DNA of 64,000 nt from assembly GCF_910592395.1 (NCBI RefSeq), contig NC_088314.1, positions 5,642,001 through 5,706,000 of the forward strand. The letters are read 5' to 3'. The position numbers and the translations under genes were made by a program. Every line of letters starts with the position of its first letter. Within the stretch, counting starts at the first letter, position 1. Of this stretch, positions 1 through 12,325 are shown one piece after another. A model generated the notes under the pieces. The model made no database searches, was not told the DNA's origin, and saw only the letters and a list, made by a program, of their open reading frames with translations. Source of the DNA: Lineus longissimus. Its lineage: Eukaryota; Nemertea; Pilidiophora; Heteronemertea; Lineidae.

Positions 1-3000
1 ACTAGGTTCCAACATAAACATGATAGAGGGCAGTGATAATTAGATGCCCGAATTTGCTTCCTAATGGCAAGTCCTAGCATGTTTCTTGTTTCGTGAGAAA
101 TACACTGTCCTGTAAAGCATGCATTTTGAAAATTTGCCTGTGATCTGAGCCTGTGAGAGACAATGATACAGTTCATAGAACTCGGTGGGACGGTGACAAC
201 TGGTTAGGAAGAAGACTCGTCAATGCATGTTTAAAAAATTCAGAAGAAATTTGGCTGCAGTCGAGACGTCCTTGCAGTGAAAAGCTTGAGGTGTTACAAA
301 AATTCACTGACAGGCATTCTAATAGTTTGAGTTATTTTTCAGCCTGCATGGTTTCATGGATTAGATGAGATGGAGAGATACAACATACATGGTGAAACAT
401 GTGTCCGTTACATAAAGGTCTGTGTGTGTATCCTGAAGAGGGATTCAGTTGACTTTTGAAGGAGCAAATAATTTAGGTAAGAAAATTGTTCTTCATATTC
501 CGTCAACTAGTTGAAAAGCTGTCAGCATTGAAGTTTCTTGCCCTTCATTCAGGCAAGAGAAGTATGCAGTCCCATACAGTTTGAAGTAAAATTCATGTCT
601 CTGAACCTGGCTGACATAGATTAAATCTTGATTCCTGCCCAAATAATGAACAAAAATCTGCTCAAACATCAAATCGCCTCAGACAGTGGACATGGCTGAT
701 TATCTGGAGATGGTGTTTAGTATTTCATCACATTGATACACCATCCAAGGCATCTTATGATGAAAAACAGCAGGTCGAGTTCCTTTTGTGGACTGAAGGT
801 AGGTTGGCCTAAACATTAGGCATAAGAAACTGGACAACAGTGCAGACAATTCTCAACATTTTATCTTGCTGAATGTATGTAGCAAGTTACTGACAACTAT
901 TCACAGAGTCAGAGCAAACGTGATGGCTGTCTGTATTGCACTTCTGACCAGTGATCTGCTTATGGCAGGTAATGGAACAAGATTTCACTGTGATCAGCTG
1001 ACTGGAGAAAATGATGAAGGAATCTACAATGTCGTTGCAAGGACAAGCAATCTTAGAATACAAGATTGGTGTGAATGTGAATCTGTGCAGGATAGATTGT
1101 TGTGATGGTTGTCTGTATTGCACTTCAGACCAGTGATCTGCTTTTGGCAGGTAATGGCACTTGTTTCTAAAACAGCTTCGTATTTGCCTAGTGTCTTCAT
1201 ATTTGGAAGATGATTATCTAGGTGTGGAAAAGCCAGGGGACCGTTCCACGTCATTGTTTATTTTGTTTAGAAAATTTTATTAATGAAAATGGTGGTCCTA
1301 TTCCAGCTCCTCCATCTGATGGCACAGACTGGAAAAGACGAAAGCTACCACACCAGCTACCACACATTGGTCAAGTGCTGTCCTGTAAGAGTTCCTTTAA
1401 CCCTGTTAATCAAGCAAAGATCAGTTCACGTGCTGAGGGTTGCAACTCCAACACCACTAACAAGATTTCACTGTGATCAGCTGACTGGAAAAAATGATGA
1501 AGGAATCTACAATGTCGTTGCAAGGACAAGCAATTTTAGAATACAAGGTTTGTGTGAATGTGAATCTGTGCAGGATAGATGTACTGTAGCCTGCCTGCCG
1601 GATAATTTATCAGAAAGCAAGTATGTCTAGAATGACGAGAATAATAAGTCAAAAAGTTTATAACAGATTTTAGTCTTAACATTGGTCAAGTGCTGTCCTG
1701 TAAGTGTTCCTTCAACCCTTTAGCTCCTGCGGATCTACAAAAAAATTTCCAGTATCTCCCTGAAGATTTCCATGTATTCCTATAGTGTATAGACCTTTGG
1801 CAAAAGAGATACAAAAAGTTGAAAATGAAGTACTACAAGTGATATTTATTTTGAAGCTAACAATCGTACTTACATTATGATATCATTAATTTTTCATTTT
1901 AACCCCCTGGTATTGACAGCATTAACCATCTCAAAATTTAGTGAAAAATCATAAAAAGGCCCTGTAGTAAACAATAGAATCATAAGATGTTCCTACATAA
2001 TCAAAAAAATCCATAAAGAAACCCTAATAAACGATATTCCAACCTAATATCGATCAGAAAACAAAACTCGGCAGTCTCCTGTACATGAATACATGAATAG
2101 GGTCAGGAGGCTGACTCGCCAACTCACTATAGCCCTGTATTACTCGGTAAAATGTACAGCAACCCACCTAGAAATGAGTTTTATTATGAAGATTACACTC
2201 CAAGCATCGCCCTGTGGTGTTACTTTACTTCTCGGCCGCTTGGATATCGTTGGGCGGGAGTTTTAAACATGGGCTGCTGCAGACCGTACAGGAGCTAAAG
2301 AGTTAATAGAAATTTTTACATTCTAGTTGTTAGTCAGTAGTGTTGGCAAGTTCCTGGCGCATTAGGTTCCAGAGAGAACTGCAATCACCGTACGATGTCC
2401 TTGTGCATTTGACACCCCCCTCTTAGGAAGCTTTCATGGAGCCGTTTCTAAAAACTCTGTCTTTGTAGAAGTCATTAAAATCAAAAGATCTATTGTCTTA
2501 TTTTCAGCACCTCAACGGAAAATCACTGGTAATTGAAGCTGGTAGAGCGCCATGACATCTCTCGTAAACAAGCTGGGTTATGGACAAGGATCACATCAAC
2601 CAAGTTCAAATGTCTTGAACACGACAGGGCCCCTTCCATTCTGACTGGAAAGACATCTATCATCTATGGTTAGTGCATGCTCAAGGGTATCCACAGTTTC
2701 TTTGCTGCGATAAATGGAAAGCAGTGGAATTCAACGATGGTGCGACAGCATTTCCTGTCCTTGCCAAGGACCTGAATATTTGATCGACATCATTCTGTCA
2801 TACATGTATATTGCAATGTCCACAATAATTTCATTGTCAGCTTTCAGTGGTTGTCGTTGATTGAAAGTTTAAGATTGAATAGTAGAGCATAATCGATAAG
2901 ACCGGCCATTTGGGATCAAAGTCCCTGTCCCTGATCAAGAGAGGCTCAATCATCAATGGCATCAAGACCACTTGGCTTTACAGCGTGCCTCGGTTAAATG

Positions 3001-3479
3001 TGGCCATGGGAAACACCACGGTTAAATGAGTGCAAGAGGAGATCATTGAAATCACTTGCTAGAAAACTGTGCTGAACATCTTTTTCCTTTACTCACATTC
3101 AGTCCTTATCATTATTACAGCTTTGGTTCACCAGTTACATCCTCAGATGATTCAGAACATGCAGGACATTGTGAACATGGAGAATATCATGCAGAACTAA
3201 GTGGTGACGAAATACCTGAAGATTTACTTTTTCAGCTAAGATTGACTTGTAGGCCTAAAGGTTTAGAAGTTATACCTAAATTCCTCAGGACTATGGCTTA
3301 CTCCTATTAGGTAGCCTTGAAAACATTTCATCCTGGATGCAGAGAAAGACTGTAGTTTAGATTACTTGTTAGTTAGTTTTAGTGTTAGTTTTCACTGTTG
3401 AAGGATACATACACAGATTTATAATTTATTATATCCGCACTTAAGAAGAAAGTTTGGATATATTGTTTTTATCAAGTTT
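1..3479. other. Intergenic region without a supported gene
   Basis: No open frame longer than about 115 codons occurs here and none resembles a known family. The visible structure is a set of diverged direct repeats at about 921-1725, described separately. The rest is AT-rich unique-looking sequence. Confidence 0.5.
921..1725 (+). repeat. Diverged direct repeats
   Basis: A block at 979-1099 recurs at about 1462-1580. A shorter block at 922-978 recurs at about 1103-1160. A third block at about 1366-1410 recurs at 1681-1722. The copies are similar but not identical and are arranged as overlapping, partly deleted duplications. The translated frame through the two longest copies is open, but it has no recognisable domain and the copies carry frame-disrupting neighbours. 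I therefore read this as non-coding repeat sequence. Confidence 0.6.
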
Positions 3480-3531
3480 GTCCATCCGTCCGACTTGGCT
3501 TTTTCTTTGGAGCAGTACAGTTGCAAGATAA

Positions 3532-4766
3532 ATCCTGTTTGTAAATTTATGAATTAGTTGCTCATTAAGGGCTTACGAAGGTTTTGATGCCTTGTTGGCT
3601 TATCTGCATACCAGTAAATATGTGCAGATTAATTTCTTGCTTTGAAGCAATATCGTTGCTACACTCCTAAAGCAGTGGCAATGTTCAGGTCTGTTCTGCC
3701 TCGCGGGCAAATTTGCATACTTGTAATTATGTGCAGACTTGGCTCTTCCAGAGATTGTAGGACTGGGTCCATTGAATGTAACAAAAATAATCGATGCCTA
3801 TTTACAAATGAAATGAAGAGTCTGCATTTTGGTGCAACTCCATATAACTGTCAGGTGATTTCGCTCTGAACTTGTGACACTCTGATCGGTCTGAAATAAT
3901 CATTATCCAGCCCCTCTGGGAAAAATTTGCAGCCAGATTGCACCATTGCCTGTTACCGTCTGAGAGATGGCGATGTCAGGGGTTCATGACGGTGGTTAAA
4001 CCTATTGCGAATGGGCAGCACAATTGGGTGTAGGATATTCATAAACCATTGCACACTCCTGAATCTGCGGTGGGTTGGTACCCCACGCTACGTAAGGAGT
4101 AGGTTTGTGGGTAACACTTGGTCCACGTGAATGGGTCGTGCCTTAAAAATGATGAGAAGTTGCGAATTGACGCCCTGTGAAGTGTCCTTCGACCAGCTAG
4201 TGCTAATCCGGTCACTGTCTCCAGGTCACCATGCCTCGGTCAATGAGCGGGCGAAGCACCCAATGGCTCCGTCAGGAGTACATCGTCAACTTCAGCCCGT
4301 AGACAAACCGGTACGCGCACAAATATCTTAGCTGAGAGTGGGGGACATCTATAAAGTGCTTCTCATCGGGGTAATACAGTACCACTGTATACAATGACCC
4401 CATTTTTTGTTGGATTCATTTCCACTGAGGAGTGGTCGATAATGAGAGTTTCGGGCCAGTCTGATTGTCACCAGTCCAGAGGGAAAATACCTGATAGTTA
4501 TGTGGCTTTCCCTCAAACTGTATCCTCTTTTATGTCAATTGTAAATTAGTGTTGTTCGGTAGTGTTCAGGGTCTTTTTGTCGAACGGGCACATCTGCATA
4601 CCAGTAATTATGTGCAGACTTAAGTTTTGCTTTGAAGCAATATCACTGCTACACTTGTGAAGCAGTGGAAGTGTTCAGGTCTTGCTTGCCTCGATGACAT
4701 ATCTGCATACCAGTAATTATGTGCAGACTTGGCTCTTTTTTTTGGAGCAGTACAGTTGCAAGATAA
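3532..4766. repeat. Tandem repeat unit A, about 1.24 kb
   Basis: This 1,235-bp stretch is nearly the same as 13824-15165. The end of an earlier partial copy is visible at about 3490-3531 (the segment reading GCAGTACAGTTGCAAGATAA). The unit begins with AATCCTGTTTGTAA and ends with a region containing two 109-bp monomers that start near 4594 and 4703. Its core at 3870-4540 is rich in short hairpins, for example CCACT-GAGG-AGTGG near 4423. It shows no coding signature and no RNA family I recognise. The LTR element 4767-13819 is inserted at its right edge. Confidence 0.8.
4763..4766. repeat. Target-site duplication, left copy (ATAA)
   Basis: ATAA here and at 13820-13823 brackets the LTR element. 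The uninterrupted sequence AGATAAATCC is preserved in the neighbouring tandem copies at 3527 and 15161. The empty site can therefore be read directly, and the duplication is 4 bp. Confidence 0.85.
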
Positions 4767-4956
4767 TGTTGTATTTGCACAGGTTACAAACGTAATAAGT
4801 CCTGAATTTGCCTTCTAACGTCCGGATCCTTTATTCTAACACTGCTTCACAAAATTATACACACCAAAGTCATAATTGATAAAATAGTTCGTCGGGATGA
4901 CGATTCGTGCACGTGATTATAAAATACTCGGGAGACTGGAATAACTCTCTATCGCT

Positions 4957-4987
<31 letters not shown>

Positions 4988-5259
4988 GCCGAGAGCGTGC
5001 GGACAGCTGTTTTGTATTCACGCGCAGCTTTGTCTGCACCAATCAGGGGGCAACGTTGATGCGTCTCCATCCAATGAGGAGCCGCATCAATGCTGACGTA
5101 ATTGATCACGCTGGGGAGAATGGAGGATTAAAAGTAGACCGTGGGAATTTTCACAGGTATCTTATCTGAACCCAATTCCAATAATCTCGCACACTTAATT
5201 CCAAGAATTACACATTACAGTGCTACTCATAAGAAAGGTTTTACAATTACTATACAACA
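4767..5259 (-). repeat. 3' LTR (in element orientation)
   Basis: This 493-bp repeat matches 13327-13819. On the minus strand it has an AATAAA polyadenylation signal (plus coordinates 4830-4835), lying after a TATA-like box at 4916-4926. A (TC)n tract of roughly 30 bp lies at about 4959-4987. No strong polypurine tract directly abuts the LTR; an A-rich run lies about 40 nt upstream at 5298-5311. Confidence 0.95.
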
Positions 5260-6263
5260 TCCCGCGGAACTGGTAAAATATTTTACGAAGTTAAAATATT
5301 TTTTTTTTTTAAAAACAGTTAGAGGAATATGACTTTGGCTTAACACATAGTATTGTTGAATGGGGTACAATCAATGATAATAAGGCTTTAAACGAGGTGT
5401 TCATGCAGCGAATGAACTTAAATTACATCATATGGTTCGGGGTTCCCAACAGTGTTCAGCCAGCGGCCGAACTTAGTTACAATATATGTATTTTGTTCCA
5501 CTTACTAATGAATGACCACTTCATTCATGACAAAGTATGAGCATAAGGTTACAATATAATTATACATTGAATCATTAATCTCATGCTAAACAGCATGTTA
5601 AAATATGCAATGATACAATGAAGTGTCAAAACCTCTGCTGGGAATATTGCGAAACTGACTGGACCGGTCGACGAGGCATCTGAAAACTGTGGAAAATAAA
5701 GTTTAACTCGAAGAACTTCTGGATGACACGCGTATTTACAAAACCTCAACGAAAAAAAAAATGTTGTTGTCACAAAAGTATCCAAATTGCTTAAATCATA
5801 CACTATTGTGTGAGCTGTCTCGAAACAGCAATTGCCACAAGCACTGCTTGGAGACAGAAACCCATCACGAAAATAAATCAGTCCCAAGACTGATGAGAGT
5901 TGGCTTTGCTAACATGTAGCCGTACAAACATCCAATAAAATAGAGTATTGATAATAAAATACTCAAACTGGAAAACTGTTCAATAGACAGATTACTGTTG
6001 CACAAAGCTTCATTGAAGACAAGTAGAAAAAAATATCACATCTATAGCTAATAGATGTTTCTACAATTATCCAACTAACAACTCACTAGCTTTTATAAAA
6101 ATAGCAATGAGGGTGAAATAATTATTCTCGTAAAGATTTGTTTTGATAAGCAATATAGCAACGTCTTGTTGTAAACACCAAATGACATTATTACCATAAC
6201 AACGACAACAAGAAACCACTTGAGATGTTTTAAATACAAACCATATTCTCAATAAATTGTCGT
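5260..6263 (-). other. Retrotransposon region between pol and 3' LTR
   Basis: About 1 kb of AT-rich sequence follows the pol stop before the 3' LTR. The longest minus-strand frame is about 110 codons (5549-5887); it lacks a good signal peptide, transmembrane pattern or envelope features. I see no env gene. The likely role is a 3' untranslated region containing the plus-strand priming site. Confidence 0.6.
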
Positions 6264-9200
6264 CTAATCACTTTTCTCTTGGCTTTTCGCCAAAATATGT
6301 GACTTATCATGAATGGTCTTATCTTTGAACATTTTTAACGGGTTGGGACACCCTGTACATCTTATATCCTTGGCACTTAACACAAACTGGACAATGCTGA
6401 CAACATGTGGTTCAAATTGAGGTGACCACCAATAGCTAAACTGTTTCTGCCCAAAAGGCACAGAGAGCAAGAGTTCTAGGCATCCATTTTTGAAACGCGC
6501 CCGTTTCAAAGTGGTGTAATCAAACTCTGAGGGAGATTGCCAAGTGAGCCGAGACAAATCATCCTGTTGCTTAGTGGACAACACAGAGGGAGCAATCATG
6601 CCATGGTTACCGTCGGCATGAGACAAATGAATATTGAAATCACAAAGTTCAGCCTGTGAGGCATAGATGTCGCCTCTATAGGTGGTGGATTCATGAGCGG
6701 AACCTGTCTCATCAGTGAAATCCAAAGCATAAGCAGCATGCACAGCTTTCTCATCCTGTGCCTTGTCTGCCTTATGAAGCAAGTTTTGCAACTGCTGGAG
6801 ATGGGCTACATTTTTCTGACCTGTGGCCCTCAAAAATGCTGGTTTCAACCTTGCAAAATTGAAGATATCAGGAATGATGTTTCCCTTCAAATCTGCTATA
6901 ATATAGTGTGTCCTATCCAAAACCTGGTGTATAACAAATGGGCCAACCCAAAGAGTCTTAAACTTTCTTGTGTTGGCCGTCATCCCTGTAGTGTTGGGTT
7001 TATGTAGATAAACCAACTGACCTTCAGCATAGATGGGAGATTTCTGAAGTTTGTTAGCAATCTTGGCATTTTGAGACAGTTGCTGGTGCTCTTGGAGCTG
7101 CAGCATACATTTGGACACATTCTGAAATTTCTGTCGCAGATGTTGGACATACTCAGCATGTGACCGTGAGAGACCTAGACATGGTTTGAAATTCAAAGTG
7201 GACAAATCAGCTGGTTCACGCAAGAAGAGCAAATAGAAAGGAGAGTAACCTCCCAAGTGAGCACTTGAAAATGAATTGTATGTGTACACTGCTGTGGACA
7301 CGAATTGAGTCCAAGAAACACCATACTCAAGGAGATTTGCTTTGATGAGGTCGGCAATGGATTTGATTTGCCGTTCAGCCATAAGACTACCATGGTTTTC
7401 TACAGAGACAAGCTTCTGTTGAATGCCAAGTGTCGCACACAGTAATTCAACAAGATGACCGGTGAGAGATGCTGCTGCATCTGACACAATTACAGATGGG
7501 ACGCCAAACAGAGTAATCACCTTCTGGAGAAGGGCTTCACAAACAGTGGGGGCGTCAATTGTCTTTAGCGGGACGGCCACAACAAACCTGGTCATGGCAC
7601 ATGTCACGACTAGCATATGACGGTAACCTGATGGAGATGTGGGCATGGATTTGAAATCCATACTAATGGTCTGGAATGGTTCAAAACTGGCTGGAATGCG
7701 TTCATGAAATGTCCGCATAGTATCAGACTTTCCCTTAAGTTGTTGACACCTATCACATGATTGAATATACGAGACAATGCGTTGGAACATAGATGGAAAA
7801 TAGAAATTTTTCCTAATGGTGAGATAAGTTCTGGTACATCCTCCGTGTCCCAGAAGCAAACCTGAGCCATGATGTTGGCCTATGATGGTATCTATATACT
7901 TTTCCGGAACTGCTAATTGAAAACAGAAATTCTCAGAATTGGTGGGAAAAAAAATCCTGAACAGAATGCCATTGAAAGTCAGATACTGCTCAGATTTGAT
8001 GCTAACGACCCTAGCAGCTTTCTTATCTGCTGGCAAGATATCATGGACTAAGTAATCATAGATGGGTTTAAAATACGGAGATGTCTGTTGTGCGGTACTA
8101 AGCTGTTGTGCCTCAATAGGGAGATTGTAATCCCGAATCACCTTGCGTCTGATGATCTTCAATACCTTATTCAGAGATGCCTGATCAGGGACATGCTTGG
8201 TATGCATGCTATCAATCCTTGGAACCAATGGTGTGGGTCTAACCAGGAGATCTAAAATATCATCTGAATACTCTTCAACGACAGAAGATGGAGGAAGAGC
8301 GGAATCAATGAGCCTAGGTTCATCAGCAACCTTGGTTGATGATTGAGATTTGTCATTCTGTTGGAGAACAAATGGAATCACTGACACTGGTGGTGCCACT
8401 GTTGATGTAACAATGGGCACACGTGGAGCTTTTGGAAGTATAGATACTGGTGGCACATTGTTTTGAATGCCATTAACAAGAGGAGTGTGTGTAGGTGCAA
8501 CAGACACTGTCTGCTGACAAGGAACATGTGTTCGTGGTTTGGGAATTGGTTTTGGCCTATGCAGAAGAGGCACAGGAATGTTCATTTTCTTTGCATATGA
8601 CCTGGTAACAATCTTTTCAGGAAGTGGCAGTGTATAAAATGCATGCTCCTGAACAGGGGTTGAAAGAGACTCTAATTCATAAATAACAGGTGATTGTGCC
8701 TGGAACGCGATTGGCATAATCCTATCTAACTCAGTATCATCATCTAGAGGAGCACGTGACAAGAAATCAGCTAACACAAGCTCTTTGCCTGGCAGGTACG
8801 ACAACTGAAAACTATAGGGAGACAGTCGCTCAAGCAACTTTTGCAACCTAGTGGTCGGTGGCTGCTTCTTTGACTTTACAATCTGAACCAAAGAAGAATG
8901 ATCAACAAAAGCCTGGAAAGTCCTGTCTTGTAACAAATACTGAAAAGCTGTTACATTGATGAGGAGTCCAAGTAATTCAAGCTCACTAACAGAATAGTTC
9001 TTTGCCGCCTTTGGCAAGCGCTTGGAATAGTATGCGATGATGCGTTCTTGCCCATCAGAGTATTGAGCAAGATATGAACCTGTAGCAATACGTGAAGTAT
9101 CACTATACAATCTGAATTCACCTCTAGTAGTGGGTGCATTCAAGACAGGTGGCTTGATGAGCAAGTCTTTGATAGTATGAAAAGCTATCTCATGATGGGG

Positions 9201-11083
9201 TTGCCAATGGAAATGCTTAGATTTGCGTGTGAGCTCATGTAAAGGTGTAAGCAATTCCTGCAATCTAGGTAAATATTGACTCAAATATGACACAGCACCG
9301 ACAAACCTTCGGACCGCTTTCTGACATGTAGGGGTCTTCATATTCCTAATAGACAAACACTTGTCATTCATAGCCGAAATTTGAACAAAACCATCAGGAG
9401 AAATGGACAGAACATGACCCAAGTAAACAACTCTAGTCTGAAACAAGCGACATTTCTTAGGAGAAATCTTCAAGCCATTGGCAATCAAAGCCTGGAAAAT
9501 TTGTTGCAGATGTACAGTATGCTCTTTCTTATCTTTACTGAAGATGAGAATGTCATCATGTACTGCACAGCAAAAGAGATTAGAGTTGGGAATATTAGAA
9601 AGGATATCATTGATTTTCTGAGAGAAAATGGACGGAGAAATGGACAAACCCATTGGAAGTCTACGATAGTAAAAAGTTCGACCACCGTTGTAGGCAGATA
9701 TGCCGGTGTAGGCCTGTGCCCTACGAGACAAAGGTAGACAATGAAAAGCACTTTTCAAATCTATGACACTCAAGACTTTACAATTTGACTGACCGATTCT
9801 AGCTAAGATGGTTTTCAAAGGAGTGAAATCTTGATTTGCACAATGAACTCGACTATTTAAAAACCGAAAATCTGTTACAACGCGCTTCTCAGTAGAATCC
9901 TTCTTCTTGACAAGCAAAATTGGACTGGAATATGATGTATGTCCTTGATGCAAAATGCCCAACTTGACTAATTTATCAAGTTCCTTATCAATGAGAGGTT
10001 TGTTTTCCTCAGCGACCGGATATGGTCGGATATAGAAAGGGGTTTCATCCTTGAGATGGATGTCCACCTCAAAATTGGGACAAGTCCCAACCTCACCTCG
10101 AAGACTAAATGCTGGAGCATGGTTTTCCAAAATATCATACACACTGGCCTGTTCTGGCGTAGACAGAATACTATGGTCTAATTTAACATCTCGCCTTAAA
10201 ATGTCCCTAGCTGACAAATGCGAGTCTTGATCATCAACAGGTGGTTGTGACGGAGCACAGGGTTGATTTTGCTTGAGGCAGCTTGGAGACAAACTTTGAG
10301 TTACATGAATAAAATCATCCAAGTTGGTGAAGACAATAGGCTTGTCAGACCGAATATTGACGGGTTTACGAGAATGGTTATAAATACGAATAGGAGCTAA
10401 ACCGTGTTTCAATTTGACCATCATGGTTGAAGGACAAAACCTAGACAAATGAGACGATGAATTCAATATGAGTGCCGAGTTTTTCATGTGATGGGGCAAT
10501 TTGCCTTTAACATGAATGACCCTAACCTGACCTGGTCTAATGACAGTATTGACAGTAGGACGTAACCAAGCCTTCTTTGACCTGACCTTGAACGAATTTG
10601 TAATGAAATCCAAAGAACCTTTGAGTTCCTTCATGGTAGATGTACCCAAAAGAATATCAGGACCAATGAAATTTTCAGCTATGACACAGTATACATTGAA
10701 ATGGTTCCCTTGAATAGTAAGTTTAGGCTTAATGGCCTGTTTTGCAAACAAAAATTCTCCATTACCAATACGAAATTTGATTGGTTTAATATCAACCTTG
10801 GGCAATTTGGACAAATAGGGGGAGTCCCTTACAGTTTCCAAACCAATCAGAGTCTCAGTGGCTCCTGAATCAAATAAAATGACCAAACCTTGGCCTGTGG
10901 GTAAATAACCTTTGGCATAATTCCTAGAAGTGAGCTGAATGTCAGCAGAGGATTCACCAAGATATTCAGAATGTGGATTATACGATGAAGACAAATGATC
11001 ACTAGAATGTTGATCACCAGAATGCTGAGCAGAAAATAGAGTCGGAGAGGCATCTAAGTGGCAGTTAGTGCTTCTCCTATCTA
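6264..11083 (-). CDS. pol: Retrotransposon Pol (PR-RT-RH-IN), read by -1 frameshift from gag
   Basis: The frame is open from just after the gag slippery site to 6264. It has no good ATG near its start, which fits expression as a Gag-Pol fusion. Residue numbers count from 10994. Protease shows DSGA at about 42. Reverse transcriptase spans about 330-545, with VHDD near 479 in place of the usual YxDD. RNase H follows. A proline-rich linker of about 200 residues comes next. The integrase HHCC zinc region is at about 1038-1082, catalytic acidic residues lie near 1113, 1172 and 1206 (second and third separated by 34 residues), and a GPF motif fits the GPY/F module. About 200 extra residues after GPY/F have no clear family match. 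The usual HPQ-rich stretch before the catalytic Glu is replaced by a different sequence. All core domains are uninterrupted. Confidence 0.93.
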
Positions 11084-11090
11084 AAAATTT
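11044..11090 (-). promoter_or_regulatory. Programmed -1 ribosomal frameshift signal
   Basis: The heptamer A AAT TTT (11090-11084) occupies the last gag codons, directly before the TAG at 11083-11081. It matches the X XXY YYZ slippery rule. A -1 shift enters exactly the pol frame, which is open onward. After a 6-nt spacer a stem-loop follows: GGAGA (11077-11073) pairs with TCTCC (11048-11044), GCA with TGC, and CTAA with TTAG. That makes 12 base pairs with one A-C mismatch, one bulged A and a 7-nt loop. Spacing and stem fit known stimulatory structures. Confidence 0.85.
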
Positions 11091-12325
11091 TGCTGTTGTG
11101 GTCCAGAGTACTGATCAAACCTAGACCTGTTATCTGGCTTATAGGATTGGAACGGGTAGGGTTGAGGACATCGAGTGTCCTGACGAAACTGTTGACCATT
11201 ATCTGATGGCTGATAATGGGACGGAGAAAAGGGTGGCGCTGGAGGCCTTACGGGCATGAAAGTAGGGTTCATCCCACGACTGACCATGTTCTGGTAAGTA
11301 TAACAGTTTCTCCACACATGATTGGGTTTGTGGCAGAAATAACAGACAATGTTGGAGGTGGCACGACGGGGAGAGTTACCAGAACGAGAAATACCATAGG
11401 AACCCTGAGAACGACGACTGTCCCTACATGGGGATCTACTGGATACACGATGACTATAACGATAACGGTCTCTAGCCGGACTACGACTAGGACGTCTAGA
11501 CTGATGACTCACAGGAGATGGCGAACTTGAACGGTAGTTCGAGCTATATGTACGAGCACCAGTATCAGAGTTGGACTGTGGTTGACTAAAATGAACCTGA
11601 GGTTGAGTCCTGACCTCTATAGACAAATCTTGCACTTCTGTGCGAAGAGCAGCAAGTTGCTCAGTAAGCCTGTCAACTGCACAAGCACTACTGTTAGTGG
11701 ATGCACTAGCACTAGCAGTGGTCACATGGACCTGATCAGTGATAAATGATACCTGCTTATTAGCAGTAGTTGGCCTGTCTGGCTCAGAAAAATCTAAATA
11801 TTGTTGAGCACGTTCAACGAGAACTGCCACGTCTGCATCTGCAGGGGCAGCCATGATGACTGCTGCCTGACAATTGGTAGGCAAAACCTGTAAGAATTTG
11901 TCTCGAACCTGGACCTCATTATAATGAATACGCTGGGCTGCTAAGCGTATCTTATTGAGAGTCATTTCGGCTGAATCGCCTGGGGTATGGGAAAGAGAAT
12001 GAAAATGCTTGACATTGGCAAAATTTGAATGGGTTGGACTGAACCGCTGCATAAACTGTGCTCTGAGATTAGCGATAGTGGGGAAAACTTTTCCCTCTGC
12101 CCACAGACGTGCTTTGCCACGAAGTCTAGCCTTGAACAATGTTATGATATGAATCATCTCTGCAGCATTTGCTGGCTCGTGGAGATTGTGGAAGTGAAGG
12201 TAGTCCATAAACGATAAGATATGTGCATGACAAATGTCATGGTCGATCACTTCACCATCAAACAAAGGAGGTAGAAAATCGGTGCCCCTGAAAGCAGGTG
12301 GTGCTGGATCTGCTGGCCCTTCCAT
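11081..12325 (-). CDS. gag: Retrotransposon Gag
   Basis: The protein has 414 residues from the ATG at 12325; the frame is open further upstream but with no other ATG. The N-terminal half is a capsid-like region with helical character. A Ser/Arg-rich basic stretch follows. Near the C-terminus there is one CCHC zinc knuckle, CYFCHKPNHVWRNC (CX2CX4HX4C), the nucleocapsid-type motif that binds element RNA. The last residues are Gln-rich and overlap the frameshift heptamer. Gag should form the particle that packages the element RNA. No disruption is seen. Confidence 0.93.
   Translation of the reverse strand: MEGPADPAPPAFRGTDFLPPLFDGEVIDHDICHAHILSFMDYLHFHNLHEPANAAEMIHIITLFKARLRGKARLWAEGKVFPTIANLRAQFMQRFSPTHSNFANVKHFHSLSHTPGDSAEMTLNKIRLAAQRIHYNEVQVRDKFLQVLPTNCQAAVIMAAPADADVAVLVERAQQYLDFSEPDRPTTANKQVSFITDQVHVTTASASASTNSSACAVDRLTEQLAALRTEVQDLSIEVRTQPQVHFSQPQSNSDTGARTYSSNYRSSSPSPVSHQSRRPSRSPARDRYRYSHRVSSRSPCRDSRRSQGSYGISRSGNSPRRATSNIVCYFCHKPNHVWRNCYTYQNMVSRGMNPTFMPVRPPAPPFSPSHYQPSDNGQQFRQDTRCPQPYPFQSYKPDNRSRFDQYSGPQQQNF

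Noticed and set aside
921-1600. Box C/D snoRNA-like repeats
   Set aside because: TGATGA and CTGA boxes occur but not at proper spacing, and no terminal stem is seen.
4870-5109. 79-codon frame in both LTRs
   Set aside because: It reads through the GA microsatellite and promoter of the LTR; no coding evidence.
5549-5887. Possible env gene after pol
   Set aside because: About 110 codons without signal peptide, glycosylation pattern, cleavage site or membrane anchor.
6693-7007. 104-codon plus-strand frame
   Set aside because: Antisense shadow of the retrotransposon pol.
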